Part shown: piece by piece, positions 52,035-61,923 of the stretch
Layout of the letters: the number at the start of each line of letters is the position of its first letter
Position numbering within the stretch: position 1 is the stretch's first letter
The notes under the pieces: generated by a model
Databases searched by the model: none
What the model saw: the letters and a program-made list of their open reading frames with translations, nothing else
Told to the model about the DNA's origin: nothing
Program-made: the position numbers and the translations under genes
From: UBA4363 sp002393965
Lineage (GTDB): Bacteria > Bacteroidota > Bacteroidia > Bacteroidales > Paludibacteraceae
Length of the DNA: 64,000 bases
Direction of reading: 5' to 3'
NCBI GenBank assembly: GCA_946542925.1
Contig: CAMNLA010000055.1
Coordinates: 1-64,000, forward strand

Positions 52035-53681
52035 CTATCGGTCGATACATGGAATTACGTAATCGAGCGATCCGCCAATCATAATGAGGTCAGCTATTTT
52101 CTCACCCTTGACGATTGGATCCAAGGCCGATACAAGGGCCATTGACGGGGAACGGAACTTGATACGGTACGGAGACTTATCGCCATGGCTATTGACGTAG
52201 ATGCCGAAATCACCACGAGCATTCTCCACGCGTTCGAAAAACTCTCCTTCAGGGAGTTTGATGATCGCTTTTGTCTTTGCCTTGTAGTCGCCTTCAGGTA
52301 TATTATCAACAAGTTGTTCAATAATAGCGAGCGACTCGAGGATCTCGTCCAGACGAACATAATAACGTTCAAAGGACCCTCCCACGGTATCGGTCACTTC
52401 ATTGAAATTTACTTTTGAGTAAGCAGCATATGGTTCTATCTTACGCACGTCGTTATGCCATCCGGAAGCACGTCCTGAAGGCCCAGTCACACCGTATGCT
52501 ATTGCAGTTGCTTTGTTCAAGTGTCCCGCGGACGTCATGCGTTGACGAGCAATAGGATTATTGGTAAACAGCGTATGATATTCGCGTAGCATCTTACGCA
52601 TATAAGGCAAGAAGTCCTTCACGCGTTTCTGGAAATTTGGATGAATATCCTGCGATACACCTCCTATCACACTATAACTTGTAAAAAGACGTCCACCCGT
52701 AGTCTCCTCGAAGATATCCATAATCTTTTCGCGATCACGCATGCCATAGATGAAAGCTGTGATGGCACCCATGTCGTTACACATAGAGGCCCAACCCAAC
52801 AAGTGGCTTGCAATACGGGTGAGTTCATCAAAAATTGTACGGATATAGACTGCGCGTTCCGGTACTTCCATTTGAAGGGCTTTCTCACACAGCAGGCACA
52901 TACCGTGTCTGTTAATCGCAGCAGAAAGATAGTCGAGACGTTCTGTCAAGTGAAGAATTTGAGGATACGTATATTCCTCACACATCTTCTCAATACCACG
53001 GTGAATATATCCGAAATTCGGGTCAATACGTTGAACTGTTTCCCCTTTCAAAGAGACGCGTAACTGTAACACGCCATGTGTTGAAGGGTGTTGTGGTCCA
53101 AAAGAAACGACGTACTCCTTATCATCGAACAATTGGAATGACGACTCTTTGATTCGTCCGTTCGAGTCTAATTCGAGACGTTCCGAGCGCTCGAAGTCAG
53201 CCACAGGTTCGTTCTTCAATACGAGAGGATTTGACTCCATATCGTAGTCTTTCCGCAGGGGGTAGCCGACCCAATCCGGTCTCAAGAACAGGCGTCGCAT
53301 ATCGGGGTGATTCACAAATCGGATACCGAAATAGTCATATACTTCTCGTTCATAGAGATTTGCGCTGTTCCAGACGTCGGACACGGACAAAAGTTCTGGG
53401 CATTCCCGTCCATCCGTCCACACGTGAACTACAAGAGGAGTCTGAGCGTATGTTGTCGAGAACAGGCGACATATGATACCGAGTCGTCCTTCATCGTCCA
53501 CGCCTATGATATCCTGCAAGTAGTCAAATTGCAAGTCCTTTTCATTGCGAAGCGAAACAGCCAATTCATGCCAATTCTCATTCGGAACCTCGATGGTCAG
53601 CATTTTCGATTCCTCGTACTCACCCATCATTTTAGCCGATGGACATAGAGTCAAGACCCGTTGCTTCAGATTCTCAATCAT
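52035..53681 (-). CDS. nuoCD: NADH-quinone oxidoreductase fused subunits C and D
   Basis: One 548-aa chain: NuoC-like 30-kDa part at about 1-150 (PLVVHVWTDGRECPELLSVSDVW; YEREVYDYFGIRF), and NuoD-like 49-kDa part from about 185 (SFGPQHPSTHGVLQLRVSLKGE) to the end. The quinone-site HPSTHG motif is present. The fusion is usual in Bacteroidetes and enterobacteria. No gap or frameshift at the joint. Confidence 0.96.
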   Translation of the reverse strand: MIENLKQRVLTLCPSAKMMGEYEESKMLTIEVPNENWHELAVSLRNEKDLQFDYLQDIIGVDDEGRLGIICRLFSTTYAQTPLVVHVWTDGRECPELLSVSDVWNSANLYEREVYDYFGIRFVNHPDMRRLFLRPDWVGYPLRKDYDMESNPLVLKNEPVADFERSERLELDSNGRIKESSFQLFDDKEYVVSFGPQHPSTHGVLQLRVSLKGETVQRIDPNFGYIHRGIEKMCEEYTYPQILHLTERLDYLSAAINRHGMCLLCEKALQMEVPERAVYIRTIFDELTRIASHLLGWASMCNDMGAITAFIYGMRDREKIMDIFEETTGGRLFTSYSVIGGVSQDIHPNFQKRVKDFLPYMRKMLREYHTLFTNNPIARQRMTSAGHLNKATAIAYGVTGPSGRASGWHNDVRKIEPYAAYSKVNFNEVTDTVGGSFERYYVRLDEILESLAIIEQLVDNIPEGDYKAKTKAIIKLPEGEFFERVENARGDFGIYVNSHGDKSPYRIKFRSPSMALVSALDPIVKGEKIADLIMIGGSLDYVIPCIDR

Positions 53682-53722
53682 ATCTCTTAGTTGAATGGAT
53701 TCTTAGATATTAGTTATATGCA

Positions 53723-54349
53723 TCAGGCTCCCTTTTCCTTCTTTGCTTTACGTGCGATATCGGCGAGAGGAACAATCTCCTTCACCTCCAGACGTTTCGT
53801 TGAAAAATAGTTCTCTAGTTTTATTTTACGTGCGAGTTGCATCATTCCATAGAGGACAGCATCGGGACGTGGCGGGCAACCTGGGATATAGACATCAACA
53901 GGAATCACGTCATTTACGCCTTTGACGACAGAATAGGACTTCTGGAAAGGACCTCCAGTAGAGGCGCACCCTCCCATTGCGATAACATATTTTGGTTCTG
54001 CCATTTGGTCATAAAGGCGTTTCAAAACAGGAGCCATTTTTTTGACAATTGTTCCACTCACGAAAATCACATCAGCCTGGCGTGGAGAATTTCGGGTCAC
54101 TTCCCATCCAAATCGAGCAAAATCTGCGCGTGCAGCTGCAGTACACATAAACTCAATAGCGCAGCATGATGTACCGAACGTTAAAGGCCATACGGAATTA
54201 GAGTGCCCCCAATTAAGCAGATCCGATAATTTCGACACAACAACATTTGTTCCTGCCTTTCGTAATTCCTCGATATATTGTTCGAGATATTCGTTATCCT
54301 TGAACTCCTCAAGAGGAATATTCTTGATATCAATATTTTTTATTTCCAT
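53723..54349 (-). CDS. nuoB: NADH-quinone oxidoreductase subunit B
   Basis: Holds cluster N2, last in the electron chain to quinone. The ligands are the adjacent cysteines in FGTSCCAIEFMC, then GGCASTGGPF and PGCPPRP. The start at MEIKNIDIK gives 208 aa and overlaps the nuoA stop by 10 bases (atggaaataa); longer in-frame starts translate nuoA sequence. The overlap couples translation to nuoA. Confidence 0.96.
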   Translation of the reverse strand: MEIKNIDIKNIPLEEFKDNEYLEQYIEELRKAGTNVVVSKLSDLLNWGHSNSVWPLTFGTSCCAIEFMCTAAARADFARFGWEVTRNSPRQADVIFVSGTIVKKMAPVLKRLYDQMAEPKYVIAMGGCASTGGPFQKSYSVVKGVNDVIPVDVYIPGCPPRPDAVLYGMMQLARKIKLENYFSTKRLEVKEIVPLADIARKAKKEKGA

Positions 54350-54690
54350 TCCAAAGCTCCTTTCTTCCAAGCATAGGCAAGGCCCAGTGCAAGAATTACA
54401 ATAAAGAGACCTACCACGATGAGTCCTTGCATTCCCATTCCTTTCATCACGACAGCCCACGGGAACAGATAGATTGTTTCCACGTCAAACATCAAGAAGA
54501 GAATAGCAAACAGATAGTAACCGACACGAAACGGCATCCATGTACCTCCGCGTGTCAAGACACCGCATTCGTAAGGTTCACCCTTCTGCTCGTTCTTCGT
54601 ACGGGGAGCTACAATCAGCGCAATCACGCTACCCGCAACGACCAGCACTACCGCCGTAGCAAGTGCTGTCAAAAGAAATCCTTCGTTCAT
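54340..54690 (-). CDS. nuoA: NADH-quinone oxidoreductase subunit A
   Basis: Three-helix subunit, 116 aa, first gene of the operon. PYECGVLTRGGTWMPFRVGYYLFAILFLMFDVETIYLFPWA includes the family's Cys loop and the FDVE acidic pair. Expressed from a -7 box about 80 bases upstream. Confidence 0.95.
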   Translation of the reverse strand: MNEGFLLTALATAVVLVVAGSVIALIVAPRTKNEQKGEPYECGVLTRGGTWMPFRVGYYLFAILFLMFDVETIYLFPWAVVMKGMGMQGLIVVGLFIVILALGLAYAWKKGALEWK

Positions 54691-54771
54691 ATACGATTCA
54701 TAAATTCATTATGCTCTTTCACAATGCCTTTGCATCTCAAAGAACACTTCTTGCAATAAAAAAATCGGTGG

Positions 54772-54779
54772 CAAAGATA
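54772..54779 (-). promoter_or_regulatory. -7 element of the nuo operon
   Basis: TATCTTTG on the minus strand, with a second near copy (TATCTTTC) eight bases upstream. The A/T-rich region above it has a TTTG 25 bases away, too far to be a strong -33 box. Confidence 0.55.
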
Positions 54780-55150
54780 GGAAAGATAACACATAAAAAA
54801 AACACAAAAAAAATATAAAAAACACACACAAAACGAAATGAGGGATTTGTATCGCAGAATTCGAATCCCTACGGGTAAACGCCCATTTTAAAATTGTATG
54901 TTTAGGAGAATCGACAAAGATCCGCTTCCTTTTTTATGTCAATCGGATGAAGAAGGAGATGCGAAAAACAGAGGCAAGCAAGAACCTCATTCCATCGCTT
55001 TACTTTTATATAAAACTTTATTTAATTTATGAGAAGGACACAAAACGGAATAAGATATGAATGGAATGAAGCCAAATGGAATTGTCATCTGGTTTCGAAT
55101 CTTCCTTATGAAATCTCATCAGATTGATTTTCTTACCGATATTTTTTGTA
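54780..55150. other. Divergent intergenic region without a gene
   Basis: No convincing coding frame. A hairpin agggatt/aatccct at 54841-54870 encloses ttcgaatccct, which resembles a tRNA T-arm, but no acceptor or anticodon stem accompanies it. The left part is an A-rich tract with homopolymer runs, the right part is mixed sequence. Confidence 0.4.
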
Positions 55151-55158
55151 TAACTTTG
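55151..55158 (+). promoter_or_regulatory. -7 element of the aminotransferase gene
   Basis: TAACTTTG fits TAnnTTTG, 85 bases before the start codon. An ATTG 24 bases upstream could be a weak -33 box. Confidence 0.45.
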
Positions 55159-55242
55159 TGCAATTTTGTATTCAGCCTTGTTCCTATGAATCTAGGACGA
55201 AGACTATGCAACAAGACGAACCAAAGTCTATTTAAGTAAAAA

Positions 55243-56442
55243 ATGCCTAAAATTTCAAGTCGCGGCATCGAAATGCCAGCCTCCCCTATCCGCAAACTTG
55301 TACCCTTCTCTGATTCAGCGAAAGCACGTGGTCTGAAAGTTTATCATCTAAATATCGGTCAGCCGGACCTTCCGACACCTAAGGTTGCTTTGGATGCCAT
55401 TCGTGGCATTCAACGAAAGGTATTGGAATATTCTCCTTCGATGGGTATTCGTTCGTACCGAGAGAAGTTGGTCGGTTACTATGCGAAGTACAACATTAAC
55501 GTTGGAGCAGACGACATCATCATCACGACAGGAGGTAGTGAGGCGGTCTTATTTGCATTCCTGGCCTGTTTGAATCCAGGCGACGAGATTATAGTACCAG
55601 AGCCTGCCTATGCTAATTACATGGCCTTTGCCATTTCAGCAGGAGCGGTTATTCGAACGGTACCATCGTCTATTGAAGAAGGATTTGCATTACCAAAGAT
55701 TGAAAAATTCGAAGAACTGATCAACTCACGAACGAAGGGTATCATGATCTGCAACCCAAACAACCCGACAGGATATCTTTATACCCGCAAAGAGATGAAT
55801 CAGATTCGTGATTTGGTACAGAAATACGATCTCTATCTGTTTTCTGACGAGGTCTATCGAGAATACATTTATACATCATCGCCATACATCTCTGCCTGTC
55901 ATCTAGTTGGTATTGAGGACAATGTCGTACTCATCGACTCCGTATCGAAACGTTATTCGGAATGCGGAATCCGTATTGGAGCACTGATTACCAAAAACAA
56001 GGAATTGCAAAAGACCATTAACAAATTCTGTCAGGCGCGTCTTTCGCCGCCTCTGATAGGTCAGATTGCAGCCGAGGCCTCCTTAAATGTAGATGAGGGA
56101 TATCTGCGAGACACTTATGACGAATTTGTAGAGCGTCGAAAAGTTCTCATTGACGGATTGAACCGTATCCCTGGAGTCTATTCACCGATTCCAATGGGAG
56201 CATTCTATACCATGGCGAAACTTCCCGTGGACGATTCTGATGAATTCTGCAAATGGTGTCTGAACGAATTCGAGTATGAGGGTCAGACTATTTTCCTCTC
56301 GCCTGGTTCGGGATTCTATACGACTCCTGGATTAGGTAAGAATCAGGTTCGTATTGCATATGCCATCAACAAGGAAGACATCAGCAAAGCGTTGACCGTA
56401 CTTCAGAAAGCGTTAGAAGCCTATCCTGGCAGGACGCTCTGA
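55243..56442 (+). CDS. PLP-dependent class I/II aminotransferase
   Basis: Fold type I aminotransferase, 399 aa, probably acting on aspartate or another amino acid with 2-oxoglutarate. GQPDLPTP and the cofactor region TTGGSEAVLFAFLA are clear, as are NPNNPTGYLYT, FSDEVYREY, and the Schiff-base lysine in DSVSKRYSECGIRIG. The KRYS variant of this motif is common in Bacteroidetes enzymes of this group. Substrate is not settled by sequence. Confidence 0.93.
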   Translation: MPKISSRGIEMPASPIRKLVPFSDSAKARGLKVYHLNIGQPDLPTPKVALDAIRGIQRKVLEYSPSMGIRSYREKLVGYYAKYNINVGADDIIITTGGSEAVLFAFLACLNPGDEIIVPEPAYANYMAFAISAGAVIRTVPSSIEEGFALPKIEKFEELINSRTKGIMICNPNNPTGYLYTRKEMNQIRDLVQKYDLYLFSDEVYREYIYTSSPYISACHLVGIEDNVVLIDSVSKRYSECGIRIGALITKNKELQKTINKFCQARLSPPLIGQIAAEASLNVDEGYLRDTYDEFVERRKVLIDGLNRIPGVYSPIPMGAFYTMAKLPVDDSDEFCKWCLNEFEYEGQTIFLSPGSGFYTTPGLGKNQVRIAYAINKEDISKALTVLQKALEAYPGRTL

Positions 56443-56479
56443 GTCCGACACTTCCATTATCTGCCATTAGAAGTATATT

Positions 56480-57769
56480 GTGAATTTAGAGTTCTTCATA
56501 GCAAGACGACTGCAGCGATGGCGGAGCGGAGAACAGGCTCTCTCGCGACCAGCCGTTCGTATTGCCACGGCGGGCATTGCCATCGGAGTTGCAGTGATGC
56601 TGTCATCGGTAGCCATCGTCTTTGGGTTCAAGAACGAGATTCGCAACAAAGTAGTCGGATTCGGTTCTCACATTCAGATTGCGAACTACGATGACAACCG
56701 TTCGTTCGAGACCCGTCCCATCCAAGCGTCAGACTCACTTCTTTCTGAGCTCCGTTCCGTCCCCAACGTCCGTCATGCCCAACGATTTGCCACAAAGCCA
56801 GGAATCATCAAGACGGGTACGGAAGTACAGGGTGTCATTTTAAAAGGCATTGATGCGGACTTTGACTGGAACTTTTACCGTCCCAATCTTATCAAAGGAG
56901 ATACGTTGACATTGTCATCAAAGTCATCAGAAGCGATTGATACCATAACAGACATACTACCTCCACCTCCATCACGAGAAGCTCTCATTTCGAAATACCT
57001 TTCAGACCTATTGCAACTGGATATAGGAGATGAATTTCTGATTTACTTTGTCAGTGAGGACAATATCCGAGCACGGAAACTGAAAGTCAATGGCATTTAC
57101 AGTACGCACTTCACCGAATATGACCGTCAGTTTATACTATCGGACATCCGAAATGTACAACAATTAAACAACTGGACAGAGGATCAGGCTTCTGGCATAG
57201 AAGTTCTGGTCCATAATTACGACAGGCTTGAAGAAACGACAGACGAACTCTATTTCAAGGTCAGCCATCGTCTTCAGACAGATGGCAGTGCACTATTGCC
57301 ACAAAATATTGAGCAATTAAAGCCAGAAATATTCTCTTGGTTAGAGATGCTTGACATAAACGTCATCATCATCCTTGTACTAATGCTCATTGTTGCCGGT
57401 ATCAATATGATATCGGGATTATTGATTCTTATTTTAGAACGAACCAATATGATTGGAATTCTCAAGGCATTGGGATCCCGTAACTGGTCCATTCGCAAGA
57501 TATTCCTCTTTCAGGCATCATTCCTCATTCTGCGCGGTTTGGTTATCGGCAACCTAATCGGTTTGACGCTTATCCTTGTACAGCACTACACGCACATCAT
57601 TCCCCTTGATGCAGACACCTACTATGTCTCCTACGTACCTATGGATCTGAATCTTCTGCATATACTCGCCATCAATGCTGGTACGTTCCTGATTTCCGTA
57701 CTGATGTTGATACTTCCTTCCTATATTATCAGTCGTATCTCTCCTGCTCGATCCATTCATTTTGAATAG
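56480..57769 (+). CDS. LolC/LolE-type ABC transporter permease (FtsX/MacB family)
   Basis: Inner-membrane permease thought to release lipoproteins to the outer-membrane pathway. It starts at GTG (MNLEFFIARRL). Layout: helix 1 (about 28-50), a large periplasmic domain (50-280), then three helices forming the FtsX domain (NVIIILVLMLIVAGINMISGLLILILERTNMIGILKALGSRNWSIRKIF). The N-terminal RRL.R and KALGS.N motifs are typical of LolC/E. The ATPase gene (lolD) is not in the window. The next gene begins 36 bases on. Confidence 0.9.
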   Translation: MNLEFFIARRLQRWRSGEQALSRPAVRIATAGIAIGVAVMLSSVAIVFGFKNEIRNKVVGFGSHIQIANYDDNRSFETRPIQASDSLLSELRSVPNVRHAQRFATKPGIIKTGTEVQGVILKGIDADFDWNFYRPNLIKGDTLTLSSKSSEAIDTITDILPPPPSREALISKYLSDLLQLDIGDEFLIYFVSEDNIRARKLKVNGIYSTHFTEYDRQFILSDIRNVQQLNNWTEDQASGIEVLVHNYDRLEETTDELYFKVSHRLQTDGSALLPQNIEQLKPEIFSWLEMLDINVIIILVLMLIVAGINMISGLLILILERTNMIGILKALGSRNWSIRKIFLFQASFLILRGLVIGNLIGLTLILVQHYTHIIPLDADTYYVSYVPMDLNLLHILAINAGTFLISVLMLILPSYIISRISPARSIHFE

Positions 57770-57805
57770 AGAAAAACTCCATAGAAAACCACAACCCATT
57801 ACGCA

Positions 57806-60031
57806 ATGATACGCAAAACTCTTTCCTTTTTTACGTTCTCCGTTCTATCTATCTTCAGTACGCAGGCACAACTTACCTACGACTACTATGGAGACGGACG
57901 TAGTCCGATTGACGAAATTGAGGACACGGTATTGGCTCATCAGTTGCCCAAAGCGGACTCCTACTTTTTCATCCGCAACATAGGCAAAAAGCCACAATTA
58001 GATCTTTCAGACTCGACGCAGACCACCGCGGAATGGCGAGAGTTAGCGGAATGGTACTACAACATGCGTGACTACACCCATGCGGAGACGGCCTACACCT
58101 ACTTCATCAACACTGATCGAGCCACGCACAAGGACCTATACAACTATGTTCTCACTCTCAAAGCGTTGGGTCGTCATGAAGACATACGTCCCTACATGAA
58201 ACGCATCAAAGAGAAGCGTCCTGATGACTTACGTTCCCGCAGTTACTATCTCACGTGGGACAAGTTGGCAGAATACCAGAAGCCGTCCTCTGAGTACCGT
58301 ATTGACATCATGAATATCAACTCCAGATCCAATCTCTATTGTCCCTCTTTCTTTTACAAAAAGCAGGTCACGTTGTTGCTATCAAAAAATACGGTTGGAA
58401 AGATTGGAAAGACCAAAATTAAAGAAGCGACCATCGCACCCAACGTTGATTTGATAAAGGTTAAGGGATGGAAATCCAAAGGATGGGATCGAAAATACAT
58501 GAATGGACCATTGTGTTTTATCAAGAACGGCAAAATGGCAGCCGTTTCGTCTGTGGACTATAAATGGCCTGACGAGAATGACATGTACCATCCACAGCTT
58601 TACTTCACCCAGGTGAAACACCGTCAGTGGCAAGAGCCACAACCATTCGAGTGGAACGACACGACCAATCGATACAGTGTAGCCCATCCATCCATGAACA
58701 AACAGGGCACCATGCTCTTTTTTGCCTCTGATATGCCAGGTGGGTTTGGTGGATCGGACATTTATGTCAGTTACAAAGTAGGCAAGAGATGGACAAAACC
58801 CGAGAATCTCGGGGACAAGATCAACACTGAGGGCAATGAAATGTTCCCGTTCTATGACAACACCACCGGTTATCTGTACTTTTCGTCCGACGGTCACAAT
58901 GGGTTAGGTGGTCTAGACATCTATGAAGCTGAGATGATGGACTCCTGCACATGCAGTTATGTAGTTCGCAACCTTGGTTCTCCTGTCAACTCCATCAGTG
59001 ATGACTACGGATTCATATTCAACAAGAAACACACAAACGGATATTTTTCCAGCAACCGTATTGAAGGAAAGGGAGGCGAAGACACGTGGAAATTCATCTA
59101 CGTATCGAAAAAGAATCCTCGGGAACGGAACAAGAACCGATTCGAGCCAAAGAGCAAGAATGCTATGGCATCCCCATCTGCATATATCATTGGAGAAGTC
59201 ACTGACCCTGTTGATGTCACGTTAACTGTCTATAACACTGGAGGACGGGATGTCATTCCAAATGCGGAAGTTGAAGTGAGTGGTTATCGCATGCTGACCG
59301 ATGAAAATGGAGAAGTCACCTTCACGGTCAACCGCAATACGGGAAATACCATGGATGTTGAAGCGCTCGGTTATCTTCACCGGACCAAGAAATACCGTGT
59401 ACGAGATGAGGACATCAGCGACACCATACAATTACCAGTTGCATATGGTCAACATTTCATATTGAAAAATATCTATTATGACTTTGACCGCAGTGACATT
59501 CTACCTGAATCAGCCAAGGAGCTTGACCTTCTGGCAAACTTTCTGAAAGCCAATCCTGAGTTAACTGCGGAACTCAGCAGTCATACAGATTCACGCGGAG
59601 ACGATGACTACAACCTCAAGCTCTCGCAAGAGCGTGCAGATGCAGCTGTGCTCTATCTGATATCCAAGGGAATTGACGAATCTCGTGTTACTGCTGTTGG
59701 TTATGGAGAGAAGAAGTTGCTCAACAAGTGTGCGAATGGGGTAGATTGTCCCGAAGAGATGCATCGACAGAATCGTCGGACCGAAATCTTCATACCGAAA
59801 GTCGGCAAAGCAAAGAATATCCGTCAAACCAAGGGAAAATATTCCGCTCCAGGACGCACGTCCCGACCATCATCAAGAGCAGAGGAAAGCGGAGAGGCGG
59901 ACGAACTGGAGAAAGCGTATGACAAGCGGTCGCATAACAGCAGTAGCATACGAACAAAAGTACGCAAAGACGGCTCTACTGTCACAAAAAATGCAGACGG
60001 CACGACCACTGAAACGTACACACTATATTGA
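57806..60031 (+). CDS. TPR / PD40 propeller / OmpA-domain envelope protein (PorE-like)
   Basis: A signal peptide (cleavage near TQAQ) is followed by a TPR region (about 55-150), PD40/WD40-like blades (about 230-400; SSVDYKWPDENDMYHPQLYF, MLFFASDMPGGFGGSDIY, YLYFSSDGHNGLGGLDIYEA), and a carboxypeptidase-regulatory-like fold (about 465-545). An OmpA C-terminal peptidoglycan-binding domain (about 550-664; IYYDFDRSDILPES, SSHTDSRGDDDYN) and a basic Ser-rich tail end it. This order matches PorE of the type IX secretion system. PorE is a lipoprotein, though, while here no lipobox is seen, and relatives without that system share the plan. Likely anchored to peptidoglycan. Confidence 0.88.
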   Translation: MIRKTLSFFTFSVLSIFSTQAQLTYDYYGDGRSPIDEIEDTVLAHQLPKADSYFFIRNIGKKPQLDLSDSTQTTAEWRELAEWYYNMRDYTHAETAYTYFINTDRATHKDLYNYVLTLKALGRHEDIRPYMKRIKEKRPDDLRSRSYYLTWDKLAEYQKPSSEYRIDIMNINSRSNLYCPSFFYKKQVTLLLSKNTVGKIGKTKIKEATIAPNVDLIKVKGWKSKGWDRKYMNGPLCFIKNGKMAAVSSVDYKWPDENDMYHPQLYFTQVKHRQWQEPQPFEWNDTTNRYSVAHPSMNKQGTMLFFASDMPGGFGGSDIYVSYKVGKRWTKPENLGDKINTEGNEMFPFYDNTTGYLYFSSDGHNGLGGLDIYEAEMMDSCTCSYVVRNLGSPVNSISDDYGFIFNKKHTNGYFSSNRIEGKGGEDTWKFIYVSKKNPRERNKNRFEPKSKNAMASPSAYIIGEVTDPVDVTLTVYNTGGRDVIPNAEVEVSGYRMLTDENGEVTFTVNRNTGNTMDVEALGYLHRTKKYRVRDEDISDTIQLPVAYGQHFILKNIYYDFDRSDILPESAKELDLLANFLKANPELTAELSSHTDSRGDDDYNLKLSQERADAAVLYLISKGIDESRVTAVGYGEKKLLNKCANGVDCPEEMHRQNRRTEIFIPKVGKAKNIRQTKGKYSAPGRTSRPSSRAEESGEADELEKAYDKRSHNSSSIRTKVRKDGSTVTKNADGTTTETYTLY

Positions 60032-60176
60032 TTCTTAAGAAAGAGGAGAACCTTCTTAAAAAAATAACGGATAAAGACTGACAATCAGAATATTTCCGTA
60101 ACTTTATACGTGTTGTATGATGTCAAGTTATGACATCACATCTCATTGAAACAGGACATAATAAATTCATACCGCT

Positions 60177-61724
60177 ATGTTTACACAGAACGAAGGACTC
60201 TACATTGCGCACAGCGCGAAAGGCCCTATCAGCATTACGGGCAAGATGGTCAATCGACATGGACTTATTGCCGGTGCTACAGGAACCGGCAAGACCGTCA
60301 CATTACAAGTTCTTGCTGAAAGTTTCTGCCAGGCAGGCATACCATGCTTCATGGCGGACATGAAGGGCGATCTTTCCGGCATCAGCCAACCAGGTCAATC
60401 ATCCGCTTTCATTGAGAAGCGTCAAGCCGAGTTCGGTCTTACTGATCCTGTTTTTCAGGCCTGTCCTGTTCGCTTCTTCGATGTATTTGGGGAACAAGGG
60501 CATCCCATGCGTTCCACCATCAGTAATATGGGTCCTCAGTTGCTTTCACGTCTGCTGAACCTAAATGAGACGCAGAGTGGCATTCTCAATATTGTGTTCC
60601 GCATTGCTGATGACAAAGGACTACTATTGATTGACCTGAAAGACCTCCGGTCAATGTTGGATTATGTCAGTCGTAATGCATCCTCATTCTCCTCGCAGTA
60701 CGGGAATATCACCACGCCGAGTATCGGAGCCATTCAGCGTGCGCTCCTTGCGTTGGAGAATCAAGGTGCGAACCTTTTCTTTGGGGAGCCCTCCTTTGAC
60801 ATCCACGATTTATTGAAGACACAGAACGGCAAGGGTATCATGAATGTTCTTGCAGCAGATCGTCTGATGTTGCAACCCCAATTATATTCCACATTCCTTC
60901 TTTGGCTCTTATCGGAACTCTATTCACAGCTACCTGAAGTTGGAGACCGCGACTTACCGAAGTTAGTTTTCTTTTTTGACGAAGCGCATATGCTCTTTGA
61001 CAACACCTCAAAGGCGATGGTAGATAAGGTCGAGCAGGTCATCCGACTCATACGCAGTAAAGGTGTCGGTATTTACTTTGTCACACAGAACCCGACTGAT
61101 ATTCCTGAGAGCATTCTCGGACAACTTGGAAACCGCATACAGCATGCACTCCGAGCATTCACGCCAAAGGACCAGAAAGCTGTCCGAGCTGCGGCAGAGA
61201 CCTTCCGTTCCAACGCAGACTTCAAGACAGAGGATGCCATACAAAATCTTGAGACGGGCGAGGCTCTTGTTTCCGTATTGGACGAGAAGGGAGCTCCGAC
61301 AGTCGTTGAGCGTGCCCGAATTCTCTTTCCGCTCAGTCAGATTGGTGCCATTACTTCGGATCAGCGTCAGCGTCTTATCCAGAACTCTGATCTTGCCGGC
61401 AAGTATGATCAAGCGGTTGATCGTGAGAGTGCATTTGAAGTTCTGTTGAAGGAATCCGAAAATTCTGAAGACGTTGTGAACGACAAAAAAGAGGCCACAG
61501 GGAATAGCAAAAAGAAAAGCCTTCTTGCTCGAATCGGAAAAGCTATTTTTACCGCCATCACCGCTTCTATTGCCACGATGCTTGGTACTTTTGTTTCCAA
61601 CAAGATATCAGGTAAGAAGAGTCGTACAACAACGAGAGGGATGGCTGGAAGGGTTGCGAAAAATGCCACTGCGGCAGCCACGAGGCAGATCACTCGTGAT
61701 ATCCTTGGCAACCTAATCAAGTAG
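60177..61724 (+). CDS. HerA-like/DUF853 ATPase
   Basis: P-loop ATPase of the HerA/FtsK superfamily. Walker A is GATGTGKTVTLQ (K39) and Walker B LVFFFDEAHMLFD (about 264-275). The segments FMADMKGDLSGIS and GIYFVTQNPTDIPESILGQLGNRIQHALRAFTP are typical of DUF853. The C-terminal 90 residues are Lys/Ala-rich with a hydrophobic stretch (FTAITASIATMLGTFVSN) that could touch the membrane. No NurA nuclease or phage-defence partner lies beside it. Role unknown; nucleic-acid translocation is inferred from the superfamily. Confidence 0.88.
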   Translation: MFTQNEGLYIAHSAKGPISITGKMVNRHGLIAGATGTGKTVTLQVLAESFCQAGIPCFMADMKGDLSGISQPGQSSAFIEKRQAEFGLTDPVFQACPVRFFDVFGEQGHPMRSTISNMGPQLLSRLLNLNETQSGILNIVFRIADDKGLLLIDLKDLRSMLDYVSRNASSFSSQYGNITTPSIGAIQRALLALENQGANLFFGEPSFDIHDLLKTQNGKGIMNVLAADRLMLQPQLYSTFLLWLLSELYSQLPEVGDRDLPKLVFFFDEAHMLFDNTSKAMVDKVEQVIRLIRSKGVGIYFVTQNPTDIPESILGQLGNRIQHALRAFTPKDQKAVRAAAETFRSNADFKTEDAIQNLETGEALVSVLDEKGAPTVVERARILFPLSQIGAITSDQRQRLIQNSDLAGKYDQAVDRESAFEVLLKESENSEDVVNDKKEATGNSKKKSLLARIGKAIFTAITASIATMLGTFVSNKISGKKSRTTTRGMAGRVAKNATAAATRQITRDILGNLIK

Positions 61725-61859
61725 TATTCTGTATTACTCCTCTCCTACCGCTTTCCATAAGTAAATCAGAAGAACAGACAGAAGTAAGCGCTGTTCACCT
61801 CAAAAATACATTCTTTTTCATTTTTCCATCGCAATATGACTTGTGATGGGTAAAACACA

Positions 61860-61908
61860 AAAACAGAAATGCCGAGATACGTTTTACGTATCTCGGCATT
61901 TCTGTTTT
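61860..61908. terminator. Bidirectional terminator, 23-bp stem
   Basis: A perfect inverted repeat (core gaaatgccgagatacgt) with a 3-base loop lies between convergent genes. Both flanks are A- or T-rich, so it can end transcription of the ATPase gene and of the winged-helix gene. Confidence 0.9.
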
Positions 61909-61923
61909 GTCCGGTAATAGAAA

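Noticed and set aside
54841..54890. tRNA-like T-arm (ttcgaatccct)
   Set aside because: No acceptor, D-arm or anticodon stem can be built around it; a simple hairpin explains the sequence.
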